From the NCBI GenBank assembly GCA_035048815.1, contig JAUCBN010000005.1:16580517-16644516 (forward strand): 64,000 nt of DNA, read 5' to 3'. The notes under the pieces were generated by a model. It did not search any database, was not told where the DNA came from, and was given only the letters and a program-made list of their open reading frames with translations. Positions 31,287 through 42,550 of the stretch are shown piece after piece (position 1 is the stretch's first letter; the number at the start of each line of letters is the position of its first letter). The DNA comes from Abelmoschus esculentus. Its lineage: Eukaryota; Streptophyta; Magnoliopsida; Malvales; Malvaceae. A program made the position numbers and the translations under genes.

Positions 31287-34200
31287 GATGAGCCAGACGT
31301 CATTGCTGGTACTTTTTCTGTTCATACTCTTTCCTTTTTTGCATTTCTTGATAATGGGTCTACACACTCGTATGTCCCTAGTTCTGTGTCGAGGTATTTG
31401 GAAATTCCTGTAGAGGATACTGGTAGTTCTGTCTCAGTTTATAGTCTTGTAGGTAACCCTGTAGTGGTTACTAAGGTGTATAAAGATTGCCCTCTTGAGG
31501 TTCAAGGGGAAATCTTTCCCGCTAATCTGATAGAACTACCATTTAGAGAGTTCGACTTGATTCTGGGGATGGATTAACTATCACCTCACCGAGTTACACT
31601 AGACTGTGAGCGTAAGAGGGCCACTCTGAGAACTTTTGATGACCGAGAGTTGACTCTTATCGGTGAGCGTAGAGGGTTTTTGACTAATGTGGTTTTTGCT
31701 CTGAAGGCTGAGAAAATGATCAGGAAGGGATCTATGGCCTACTTTGCCTACATCCTTGACCCGAGGCAATCTGATTCTGGGTTAGATAAGATCCGTGTTG
31801 TGTGCGAATTCCCTGATGTTTTTCCAGAGGAGTTACAGGGAGTTCCTCCTAAGCGGGAGGAGATGGAGTTTGGTATTGAGTTGTATCCGGGGACAACTCC
31901 AGTATCGATGGCACCGTACCGGATGGCTACGAAGGAGCTCAAGGTTCAGCTAAAGGAACTTCTTGATAGAGGTTTCATTCGACCGAGTGTCTCTCCGTGG
32001 GGAGCCCTTGTCCTCTTTGTTAAAAAGAAAGATGGTTCTCTGCGGTTGTGTATTGACTATCGGAAGTTGAACAAGTTGACCATCAAGAATAAGTATCCTC
32101 TTCCTCGCATCGACGATCTATTTAACCAGTTCTGAAGAGCTTTAGTATTCTCTAAAATAGAACTGAGATCTGGTTATTACCAACTCAAGGTTAAAGATTC
32201 TGATGTGTTGAAAATAGCCTTCCGGACTCGTTATGGTCACTACGAGTTTCTAGTAATGCCCTTTGGTCTTACGAATACCCTTGTAGCATTCATGGACATA
32301 ATGAATAGGGTGTTCCGACCCTATCTGGATCAGTTTTTTATGGTATTCATAGACGATATTCTAGTTTATTCTAAATCTGAGGAGGAGAATGAGCAACATC
32401 TCCGTTTTGTTTTACAAACTCTAAGAGAGAAGCAGCTCTATGCAAAGTTCAGTAAATGCGAGTTCTGGCTTTCGAAGGTTGTATTTCTGGGTCATGTTGT
32501 TTCCGATAAGGGTATCCAGGTTGATCCAAAGAAAATTAAGGCTATTATGAAGTGGAAGCAACCCAAGAATGTGGTTGAGATACGTAGTTTTCTAGGTTTA
32601 GATGGTTATTATCGGAGGTTTGAAGAAGGCTTTTCTTCTATAGTCGCTCCGTTAACTAAGCTTCTACGAAAGGATGTTCTGTTTACCTGGTCTGAGGCTC
32701 AGCAGGAGAGTTTTGAGAAACTCAAATTAGTTCAGACACAGGCACCAATTCTGATACAGCCAGAATCGGGGAAACCCTATACCGTTTACAGTGATGCCTC
32801 ATACACCGGTTTGGGTTATGTTCTGATGCAGGATGGGAAGCTAGTGACTTATGCGTCTCAACATTTGAAACCGCATGAGTGTAACTACCCCACCCATGAT
32901 CTAGAGTTAGTGGCTGTAATCTTTGCTCTGAAGATCTGGAGACACTACCTCTATGGAGAGATGTGTTACATCTTTACAGGCCATAAGAGCCTTAAGTATC
33001 TTCTCACTCTGAGAGAGCTCAACCTAAGACAGCGACGTTGGTTGGAGCTTCTGAAGGACTATGACTGTGAGATTGACTACCACCAGGGTAAAACTAATGT
33101 CGTTGCGGATGCCTTGAGTCGTAACGCTATTTCAGACTTGAGAGCCCTGTTTGCTTGGATGAGTTTGTTTGAGGATGGTAATTTGTTAGCAGAACTTCGA
33201 GTGGTTCCTACACTGATATCTGAAATCCAGGCTGAACAGCCTAATGATCCATTCTTGACTCATCGAATTACGGAAGTTAAGGGACTTCTCAGGACTTTTC
33301 TCTGAATCAAGATGGTGTTTTATGTTTCCGGGATCGTTACTGTGTTTCGAGGAACTCTGAGTTGAAACAAGTTATTCTTCGGGAGGCCCATGATAGTTCG
33401 TATTCTATATATCCGGGAGGTGACAAGATGTATAAGAATCTCCAGGAGAAGTACTAGTGGAAAGGTCTCAAGAGGGATATTGTCAGCTTTGTGTCCAAGT
33501 GTTTGACTTGTCAAAAAGTCAAAGTAGAGCATCAGCGTCCATCTGGACTTCTTCAGCACATCAATATTCCTCTATGGAAATGGGAGTGTGTGACTATGGA
33601 TTTTGTCAGCGGTTTACCTTTAACTCCGTCAAAGAAAGATTCTGTCTCGGTTATCGTTGATCGGTTGACCAAGTCTGCACACTTCATTCCTGCCAAGACC
33701 ACTTACCCTCTGAGTAAGTTGGCCCGGTTATACATCTCTGAGATCGTTCGATTACATGGTGTGCCTCTATCTATCATATCTGATCGAGATCCGAGATTTA
33801 CGTCTAAGTTTTGAGGATCTCTGCATACGGCTTTGGGTACTCAGTTGAACTTCAGCACTTCTTATCACCCTCAGAACGATGGTCAGTCTGAACGTGTGAT
33901 TCAGATCCTTGAGGATATGTTGAGAGGTCCTATACTGGATTTCAGAGGTAGTTGGGAGGATTTCTTAACTTTGGCAGAGTTCGCGTATAATAACAGTTAT
34001 CAGGCTAGTATTAAGATGGCACCTTATGAGGCTCTGTACAGGCGTAAGTGTCGTACCCCGATTGGTTGGACTGAGCTCACTGAGCACCGTTTACTGGGTC
34101 CAGATCTTGTTCATGAGGCTGAGGAGACAGTCAGGTTGATTCGGGATCGGCTTAAGGCCGCTTTTGATAGACAGAATTCCTACGCTGATTTGAGGCATAA

Positions 34201-34681
34201 GGATCTTGAGCTTGAGGTAGGTGATCAGGTTTTTCTGAAAGTATCTCCGTGAAGGAAGATACTTCGTTTCGGTCGTAAGGGTAAGCTCAGTCCCAGATAC
34301 ATTGGACCTTACCGTATTCTCAGACGTGTTGGTCTTGTTGCTTATCAGCTTGAGTTATCACCCAAACTTGAGCGTATCCATGATGTCTTCCATGTTTCTG
34401 TATTGAGACGTTATCAAGCTAATTCATCTCATGTTCTGTCTGTTGAGGATTTCGAGATTCGTCCAGATCTGTGTTATGAGGAGGAACCCGTTAGGATTAT
34501 TGCTCAGAGACAGAAAGTCCTTCGAAGGAAAATCATTAAGATGGTTAAGGTTCTTTGGCGTAATCGAGGTCTTGATAAGACTACCTGGGAGCCCAAGTCT
34601 ATTATCAAAGCCCAGTATCCACACCTTTTTGACCTAGGTAAATTTCGAGGACGAAATTTTTGTAAGGGGGGAGAGTTGTAA
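31287..34681 (+). pseudogene. Decayed pol of the complete chromovirus, with chromodomain
   Basis: In order: retropepsin with FLDNGSTHSY (Asn follows the catalytic Asp, where Ser or Thr is usual), reverse transcriptase with FIDDILVYS, and RNase H with YSDASYTGLGYVL. The integrase follows with a catalytic D-D-E set: VDRLTKSAHF, ISDRDPRF and GQSERVIQ. The chromodomain reads VLRRKIIKMVKVLWRNRGLD, then TTWEP and AQYPHLFDL. Stops lie at 31575, 32133, 33455, 33812 and 34250, with one frameshift near 33290. In the integrase zinc site a Tyr (SIYPGG) stands where His is expected. The final TAA (34679-34681) lies inside the 3' LTR. Chromodomain integrases target heterochromatin in related elements; here no intact protein can be made. 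Confidence 0.9.
34640..34676 (+). other. Hairpin plus polypurine tract
   Basis: AAATTTCG, loop AGGA, CGAAATTT at 34640-34659, then AAGGGGGGAGAG (34664-34675) directly before the LTR. The purine run primes plus-strand DNA synthesis in retroelements. The hairpin is shared with the other two chromoviruses. Confidence 0.8.
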
Positions 34682-36604
34682 CACTCCAAATGTTTTTCCC
34701 CAATTAGAATCAAAATCCCTAATTGTATGCCCTAATTATTTGGGAATTTTAAAACCGAAATTAGAGACCTTTTTGGTAATTTCTAAAATCTGAAGGCCCC
34801 GTTTTAAAACCTTAAAAGTTCAAGCCCTCCATGTGCAGTTACACCTTTTTATTTTTGGAAAGTTTCCTTCCCCGAGTTCTGATACGAATCTGCTGGGTTT
34901 TTCCTTTCCTTTTTAATTTCTCACGAATTTAAACAATTTGTTTCGCTCTTTTTGTTTTCCTTGTTTTTCCTCTCGTGGTAATCGTATCTTCGTTCCCTTC
35001 AAGTTTTTTCTGGTAAGCTTTCTTCTTTCCTTCATTTTTCTTCTGATCGGGTTTGTTATTTTGGTTAGTGTTTGAGTTGTTTGAATCGAAATTTGGTTTG
35101 GGGGGAGTGTTGTTGTCAGTTTATATCAAATCTGGTAAGGAAAAAAACTTAGAAACCAATCGAATTTAGCCCGGGGAAGATCAGGATTTTTCCAGATTTT
35201 CTCGAGAAAATTTGGAAAATCTAGATTTTCTCGGGAAAATTCATCCCAACCCGTGTTCGACCCGTCCAACCCGAATCCAACTCGACCCATGACCCGCTGA
35301 CGTCATGCTGACGTCATCAACTGACGTCACTGTTGACGTCATCAACTGACGTTACTGCTGACGTCAGCGTTGACCAAGCTGATGTCAGCGTTGACCTTTT
35401 CAAGTCGGGTGCACTTTATGTTTTTTGACGTCCTGAATCCGATGACACTGTCCATTTTTCGAAATTCAAACCCGAAGTGTCATTTTTAGGGCTTTTAAGT
35501 TCGAATGCTTATTTGGAAATTATCTTTAGTGGTTTCTGAATCAGTTTCTATTCACTTCAGGTGACGTGGATTCCGAGCCCGAGCATCTGCCTCCTCCTCC
35601 TCTTGGATGACCTCCTATCCAACAACATCCGGGACCCGCATGTGAGTTTTATTTAATTTCAATTTAGTGTACTTATCAATGAAATGGCATAGTATTGGTG
35701 TCTAACGATAATTGTTACACGTAGGATCTACTCCTGCGCACTCTAGTGGTAAAGCCGAGTCCAACCGACGTCAGTATTGTTGTTGAGCTTTCTGTTCAGG
35801 TGTGTTCCCTTCTGTTGACTCTGTTTTTCAGTATGTTCCATTTTCTGTTAAAATCCGTATGATCATGCATCATTCTGACATCACATTCTTGTTACTGCTA
35901 CATGATATGCTTGCCTCCTATTTTTATTGTAATGCATGCATTCTGATACTGTTTATGCATATACATTACATCTGATAGAATATATGTGCGGGGAAGTTAG
36001 TGATTTATCACTTCTGTTCAGTGGCTTCACCTGTGGGTCGAGATACCACTTCTGATCAGTGGCTCCACCTTCGGGTTGAGTTTCCACTTCTGCTGGTGTG
36101 ATGGAGTTAAAGGAGTTCAGGGGAACCTACTATTCTATTGGTGTTCGGAGATGGGTGCATTTCATGCATACACCGCATTATCTGCATATACTGTTCTAAA
36201 ATCCCGTTTTATCTGTACCTTAGAGACACACTAGGCTCCCTAGCTTACACCCTCTCAGCTTCTTTTTTCTGGTCCTTGACCTAGGCTACTTCGATACTTG
36301 GAGATTACTATTTTCAGACTATTACGTATGTTTCATAGTTTTCAGACTATTTTATTATTTTCGGATATTTTATTAGTTGTAATGAACTTTGGATTCAGAA
36401 CTTTATTTCGGACTTGCTGGACTTTATACTATTTAATGTTGGGTTAAACCTTATTTTATTTAGATAATATTTCAGTGATAATAAATTATTTTAACAATTT
36501 GTTTTTATCTTTTGTTTTAATAAAAACCTACCTTGCGAATCAAGTTTTAGTAATGTGAACCCTAACTTTTATTCTAAGAAATTAGATAAATTTTGGGGGT
36601 TACA
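34677..36604 (+). repeat. 3' LTR of the complete chromovirus
   Basis: TGTAACACTCC to GGGTTACA. It holds five perfect TGACGTCA sites between 35298 and 35366, two TTGACC boxes just downstream, and the 14-bp palindrome TTTTCTCGAGAAAA (35197-35210). It is about 110 bp shorter than the 5' LTR through small indels. Confidence 0.95.
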
Positions 36605-38030
36605 CATTCTCTTAGCAACTTTAATATTGCTAGGTAGTCCTCTTTGTGGTCTATTATTCTGTCTTTGAGCAAATTGATCAACTTGGGTTTCCAGTGATTT
36701 AATTGCAGCCTCTTGATTTTGCAGCCTCATCTTAGTTCTATTCATAAAGTCATCAGTTCTTTTCATTAAACTACTGTTCTCAGCCATATATGATTCTGTT
36801 TTCATTATGAAGGCCTTGAGAATGTTCTCTAATGAGTTCATGGGTTGCTGCTGATGCATCTGCTGATGCAACATTGACTGTTGTACCTGCTACTGTGATA
36901 GTGAGTTCTGATAACCTGAGGCTTGGTTAGTGAGGTTCAAGGCATTGTTAGGATTGCTCCATGAAAAATTTGGGTGACTTTTCCATACCAGATTATTTGT
37001 GTTGGACATCATATTATTATTCCGGTTCTAGTTTCCCACACAAAAACCAGATTCCTCATCTTGCATATACTCAGAAGAATTGATTGCTTTAACCTCATGA
37101 TTATTTTGCTGTAATTGCATATTCTGAACCATCTTGGTTAAAGAGGCCAATTGTGCTGCCACCGTGTTGGTAGTTTCAAGTTCATTCACCGTAGCTTGGC
37201 ATCTTACTCCTCATCGCCTAGAAATAGGGAATTGAAAATCATTCCTTGCGAGTTCAAATCTCAATAGCTTTTTCTGAAGCTTTGTCAAGGAGTGTTCCAT
37301 TTCCCGAGGCGTCTAACATCATCCTTGTCGGGGCATTGGTGGCATTGTAGAACATGGTTACTTTTGTCCTTAGTGAGAATCCATGCAGTGGACATTTGTT
37401 CAGTAACTCTCTGTAGCGTTCCCATGCCTCGTACATAAGTTCATCATCAGCCTGTCGAAAAGAAGTAATTTCATTACAGATTCGATCAGATAAGTTTGTA
37501 GGATTAAAACGCGTAACGAATTCTCGGTAGAGTTCATTCCAAGATCTTATAGATCTTGCCAGAATGCTATTTAACCAGGTCTTGCCCCCTTCCCTCAGTG
37601 AATAGGGAAAAAGTTTTAATCTCAAGATATCTTCATGGACTCCTTGAATTTTGAATGAGTTGCAAACTTCCATGAAGGACTTGAGATGTTGTCTGGCATC
37701 TTCGGTTGTAGACCCACTAAATTATCAAATAGTATTAAGCACATTGAACATCACAGGTTTAAGTTCAAAGTGGGTTGCTTCTATCTTTGGTGTAACAACT
37801 CCAGGTTTCAATCCATTCAGATCTTCCACTAGAAAATCTATAACAGTTAGCTGCCGCGACAGTGGTTGCAGCAATGGTTGTTGTGGAAGGCCTCCATTGC
37901 CGGTAGGTAAGTTCTGATTTCCTTGATTCACTACCATGACTCCTTGTATCTGTCTTCTCAACCCTTGATAGGTTCGTTCGATTTCTGGATCAATCCCGTA
38001 CAATGGATTGCTTGGGTTGGCCCTGGTCAT
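36605..38030 (-). pseudogene. Gag, 5' part, copy B
   Basis: ATG at 38030 opens MTRANPSNPLYGIDPEIERT, matching copy A (MTRANLSTPLRDIDPKIERT). The Gag core has TEDARQHLKSFMEVCNSF and LRLKLFPYSLREGGKTWLN, and it continues past ERYRELLNKCPLHGFSL. A few stops and a degraded stretch around 37200-37260 break it. It ends at the chromovirus insertion and resumes at 27776. Confidence 0.8.
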
Positions 38031-38115
38031 ACATCAAAAATAAATCAATTAAAATTAAAATAAAATAACTAAAATAAAGAACAAGAAATTAAAGAAAACA
38101 AAATTTAGTTGTCAA

Positions 38116-38133
38116 TCCCCGACAACGGTGCCA
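38116..38133 (-). other. Primer-binding site, copy B
   Basis: On the minus strand TGGCACCGTTGTCGGGGA, seven bases inside the LTR end. Same type and spacing as at 7059-7076. Confidence 0.75.
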
Positions 38134-38139
38134 AAAACT

Positions 38140-39430
38140 TAATGCGTGTCAAATATGCACAATTAGTGCAAGTGAACACGTCGCAAGTAATAAGTGATAA
38201 GTATTATCGAATATCGTCTCTATAGGGATTGGTGTACTTAATATCTCCTCTTCAATCTTCTTGTTCTTTAAAAATAAAAACACAAGTAGATGAGTTTGTT
38301 GACTAAACAATATAATTAAGGAAAACTAAATAAAAAAGATCAAATTGAGAAAGAGGGCAGGATTCAGTTGTGTTGTATAGTGGATTTGATTGATCTGTTT
38401 CTGTCCAATGCAATTGCACTACACTGCCTCGGCAATACTGCAGATTATTGTCTTCGGCAGCGGTAATGTGCTCTACCGCGACAATCCCTTGCTCTTGGGC
38501 AGAGTTACCAAAATTCGGCAAAATGTCCTTTGGTGGCTCCGCTTATCCCTAAGTCGAAACACTGTTGATGATTAGTCCTTGATGATACCTCCCGACATTA
38601 ATCAATTATAACCAACAACCAATCTCACACTTCTTTTAGCCGCTGAAACTCCAACCTATCCCTAGGCCGAGTTAGTATTCTCCAATCAAGTCAAATATCG
38701 TACTTACTCCTTTCGTGAGTCCAATTCTCCCGAGTCTAGACAAATAGATTACTTACAAACTTCTGTCCCGAGCTTGGATATAAGAACAAAGAATGGAAAA
38801 GAGTAAGCAAACTTTGATATTTTATTGCATTGAAATAAGAAACAAGATACAATCTCTTCTCACTAATACTCAACAACCTTCACCAAAACCCTAAGAAAGC
38901 TTAGAATATGATGGGAAGAATTATTCCTAGGGTGAACTCTCTCAAATTCGTCTCTCCTATTCCCTTGGATGACTATGCCTTATATAAACTTGGCCTAGGG
39001 CAAACATTTCCTAAATAGAATACAACTTGGGGTAGGGAACAAGTTATGCATAAAGGTTAAATATTTCCAAGTTTAATTCTTCTAGAAAACTTTTTCCCGC
39101 ATGACCTTGTCCTTAGGCTTTCCTCGTGTTGTCCAACTCCGATCCTTGGACTTCTTGTCCAGCAACGTTCTTCTCATTTTTTCCTCAGTTTGCCTGCCAT
39201 ATTGCTATTTTTCCTCTGTTGCCTCGGCCTCAGTTTGCTGTCGCGGCAATACTTGTTCCTACATAGACATAAAAATGCAGTAAAATATGTCTTTTCTACA
39301 AATATTATCTTTCATAGCATAATCCCTAAATATATCACATTAAGTACATACATTGGTCCAAGTAGGTGTAAAATTGTTGATTAATGCCCATGAAAAGTGT
39401 AGAAAGTGATAGTGAGTTAAGCACTTATCA
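38140..39430 (-). repeat. 5' LTR of copy B
   Basis: On the minus strand it starts TGATAAGTGC and ends ACACGCATTA. GCCGCGACAG and TGCCGAGGCA motifs occur around 38410-38490 and 39210-39250. Open frames inside it are not credible genes. Confidence 0.8.
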
Positions 39431-40024
39431 AAATACAAAGGATTTGGGAGTGTACCAACCTCCAAAATGAGCCGAATAAGCTCCACAACCAACCCTCAAA
39501 CCTTCTCCTTGCCCAAGCACCTTGATGACTCTCCTTGCTCTCCAACTACAAGGAAGATGACCCAAGGATTACTACACTGCCTTAAACAATTCTAAGGCTA
39601 AAACAAGCTTTTAACCAACCTAAAACCTTCCCAAAACAAAGACTCGTTCTTCCTTAAAACCGTCACTAAAAACCTTATTTGTACCATTCTAAACAACACT
39701 TACCTTGAAAGATAGATCTCCAAAAGCTGAACAAAAACCCTCTTACCTTAGAACGAGATTTCAACACGTAAACTCTCAAGATTCCACCTTTGAGGATAGG
39801 TTTGGGGAGTGAAAAAGAATGAAGGAAATGAGAAAGAAGACAATAAAGGGGGGTGAGATCATTTCTCTGCAACATGCAGAAAATGACTCCCCTTTACTCT
39901 CCCTAAACTTCCTCATTTATCCAATTACCATTCTACCCCGAACCTTCATACAAACCTAAGTCCAACAACAAGACCTACACCTCGGGTTAACCCGACTTCG
40001 AGTTCCGAAACTCGGGTCGTGACA
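39431..40024 (-). mobile_element. Partial LTR of the TGTCACGACCC family
   Basis: On the minus strand it starts TGTCACGACCCGAG at 40024 and runs into the start of copy B at 39430. Its first half resembles the LTR-like block at 4147-5810. Copy B appears to have inserted into it; the rest of this LTR was not found on the other side. Confidence 0.5.
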
Positions 40025-40740
40025 GTAGTTTACCCTTAATAATAGATTATAATGTAGTAAATGTTAGAAAAAAATATATTTGAATTTTTTTATACTTAAA
40101 TTATGTTAAATGAAATATTTTTCATATTTAAATTGAATCTTTAAGAAAAAATATTTTTTATATTTTAAAAAATATTAAATATTTATTAAATTTAAATCTA
40201 TCATATTATATTGGATATTAAATCGATTTAAATTTAATCAATTTAAAAAATATTTGATATAGTGGGCTAGATTTAAATCAAGTTAAATAAATTTAAATCA
40301 ATTTAAAAATATTCGATTTAAATCGATTTAAATATAACCTATTATATTGAATATTAAATCAATTTAAATTGAATAGAGTTAAATTTATTTAAAATAATTG
40401 ATATAATAGGCTAGATTTAAATCAATTCAAGTTAACTCAATTTAAAATTATTTGATTTAAATCGATTTAAATATAACTTATTATATTAAATATTAAATCA
40501 ATTTAAATTGAATTGAGTTAAATCAAGTTAAAAACATTAGATTTAAATTCACTTAAATATGAAAAAGAAAATATTCTAATGTGTTAAATCAAATATTTTT
40601 AAATCAAATTAACTTGATTTAATATTTGATATTTTTTAAAAAATAGTCAAATATTTTTTTTCTCTTGTTGATTCAATTTAAATATGAAAAATATTAAAAA
40701 AAATCTCATTAACATTTATTGCTATATAAGATATATATTA
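40025..40740. repeat. MITE end plus AT-rich tandem repeat, copy 2
   Basis: GTAGTTTACC at 40025-40034 is the missing terminus of the MITE interrupted at 15190. Then comes the same AT-rich sequence as at 14162-14544. It is longer here, with TATTATATTGAATATTAAAT-like starts near 40204, 40340 and 40480 (period about 140 bp). Confidence 0.65.
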
Positions 40741-40909
40741 AATGATGCAATTTACTTCGTAAGGACTAGTTTAGTATATAGCGGTGAATGTATGTGATTT
40801 TCTCTTTTAGATTGTAGGTTCAAATCATGCTTAGGACTTCTATTTCTCTTGATTTTTCTTTCAACGCCACCTAGTTGGAAGACAATAAATAGATTAATTT
40901 TATTTAATT

Positions 40910-41224
40910 AAATTAAAATTAGGACCTCACCATGCACGAGGGCGTGCATGAATCAAGTGGGGGAGTTTGTCACGACCCTATCTTTTCGACACGGTCGTGA
41001 CATCGCAGGACCGAGCGAGATGCCTCTGGTTGTGCTTAAAGCTTGGGAGCGGGATAGCGTTGAGAGTTTAGTACGTGCCGAGCAGTCGTCCTATCTTAGG
41101 ATGGGTGTGCTGATCGCGCACCACACTGGTCGGGAGCTATCCCCGCTTCCCTGATGAGCCCATGGGAGGGCGAAACCAGTAAGCATCAAAGATCGTATAA
41201 ACTAGGATCAAATTAAAATTAGGA
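40910..41224 (+). mobile_element. GC-rich 285-bp insert with 15-bp direct repeats
   Basis: AAATTAAAATTAGGA occurs exactly at 40910-40924 and 41210-41224. Between them the sequence is much richer in GC than its surroundings. It has two perfect hairpins: CATGCACG/CGTGCATG (40931-40950) and GTCACGACC/GGTCGTGAC (40969-41001). GTGGGGGAGTT directly before TGTCACGACCC looks like a polypurine tract next to an LTR start. No protein is recognised; the short open frame 40948-41154 has no family resemblance. Confidence 0.45.
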
Positions 41225-42330
41225 TCAAATCGGTACAATAGATAAGAAATAAAGATTAAGTGTGTAATTTTATAAACTTTAGCTAAATATCATATCATTA
41301 TTCTGTCATCCATTCGTTAAGATTTTAACAATGATAATCAAACTAGATCAACTTAATAAATTTAATTGTATGATTAACGAATTTCATATTTTAATGATCA
41401 AAATAAATATTCTTAAATAATTCAATGATTAACGATGTAGTCTACTCAAAATTCGTACCACATCATTTATGTGACTAACACATCAAAAATATTCATTTAA
41501 TTACTTTTTTACATCATTATTTTTATTAAATAAATTTTCATTTAATAAAAAATATTTTTAAATAAATACTTTTAATTAATTAATTAATCTCATAAATAAT
41601 ATAATAAAAATGATTCATAATATAATTTGTTGTCCCGACCTCTCCCCCATCGTGCATATTACCGAACTAAACCTCTCCTTTTTTGTTTGCAACAATATTT
41701 GTTTTGTACCACGTGAAACCTGCAACTAACAATCTGTTTTGTTTTATCCGTTACATAATTTGGTCAAAAGTTTTGTCCTAGAACCACACAAAAAGTTTGT
41801 ATGACTCAATTTAGATAGAGCTTTTTTTTACAAATATTTAATCAATTTAAATTTTTTATTAGAATTTAAAATTTAAATTCCGTTATAAATATTTTTATTT
41901 TTGTATTTTAAACTTTTAGGAGCCCTTTATTTCTCAAGCATAAATAAATAAATTAATAAATAAATCACTGATGCTCAATCACTCTATTAGCATCACTTAT
42001 GTTTAAACTCATGACTTTTAAGAAGAATAATTGTTCCTATGATTACTTAAGTTAGAAGGCTCGTGACTTTTTTAGTATCTTTTTAAAATCTTGTCACCCC
42101 TCAAAAATTTTAATTTTATTAAGATCTTTATTTATAAATTTTAAATTATGTGCTATCGAGATCTTTTATATAAAAAATTTCTCATTAAAAAATATTAATT
42201 AAAATCAAATATATAACGTATATCAGTTTAAATAAATCAGAGCAAAACATCAGGAAAAAAGGTATGAAAAAAAAGCTAGATTGTGATATTTTGCTAGTGA
42301 TGCGTCAGTATTTATTTTTATAATTTTTTC
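41225..42330. other. AT-rich upstream region of the AP2 gene
   Basis: No gene. A foldback MITE-like segment at about 41455-41635 (CCACATCATTTATGTGAC to AATATAATTTGTTGT) resembles the MITE at 46021-46250. One CACGTG lies at 41710-41715. Confidence 0.4.
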
Positions 42331-42331
42331 C

Positions 42332-42369
42332 CACGTGAATCACGTTTGGATTCTCCCCATTACCACGTG
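42332..42369 (+). promoter_or_regulatory. Two G-boxes upstream of the AP2 gene
   Basis: CACGTG at 42332-42337 and 42364-42369, with a further ACGT core between them (AATCACGTTT). In plants this is the binding core of bZIP and bHLH factors; paired ACGT boxes are typical of abscisic-acid or light-responsive promoters. They lie about 110-145 bp upstream of the TATA box. Confidence 0.55.
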
Positions 42370-42476
42370 CCAAGTGTGAATGAACGGAAACCGATAAAAT
42401 CACTTACTGAAACACGATTCTCGTGCATATTCCCCCATTATTTAATTCCCGTTACCATCTTCTTCCTCAAAAGGTC

Positions 42477-42483
42477 TATATAT
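42477..42483 (+). promoter_or_regulatory. TATA box of the AP2 gene
   Basis: TATATAT, 68-74 nt upstream of the start codon. Transcription would be expected to begin around 42505-42515, giving a short leader. Confidence 0.6.
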
Positions 42484-42550
42484 GTTATATTCAACATTCA
42501 CGTACAAAGTAAGACAAAAAGCTAAACATCTGTCAGTCTGACTGGTTCAA

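Larger units (their letters stand above)
27777..36604 (+). mobile_element. Complete Tekay/Del-type chromovirus
   Basis: An 8.8-kb element with 2.0-kb and 1.9-kb LTRs, a primer-binding site matching the initiator Met-tRNA end, gag, pol with a chromodomain, and a polypurine tract. CATTC is duplicated exactly at both borders (27772-27776 and 36605-36609). It sits in the gag-protease frame of copy B. Every coding part has stops, so it is no longer autonomous. The two LTRs differ at many positions and carry indels, so the insertion is not very recent. Confidence 0.95.
23374..39430 (-). mobile_element. Athila-like element lacking RT/integrase, copy B, with nested chromovirus
   Basis: On the minus strand: 5' LTR (39430-38140), primer site, gag-protease (38030-26572, split by the chromovirus at 27777-36604), TATA box, ORF2 (26090-24789), a 1.1-kb untranslated part with hairpins, and a partial 3' LTR (23670-23374). 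As in copy A, no reverse transcriptase, RNase H or integrase lies between protease and ORF2. The 3' LTR is cut off by the Pack-type element on its left, so the outer target duplication cannot be tested. Confidence 0.75.

Noticed and set aside
30938..31291. A 117-residue open frame overlapping the chromovirus gag
   Set aside because: It is out of frame with the gag sequence that shows the zinc knuckle, so it is a shadow.
40948..41154. Open frame in the GC-rich insert as a gene
   Set aside because: No family resemblance, and the sequence covers an LTR-like start and hairpins; open by composition.
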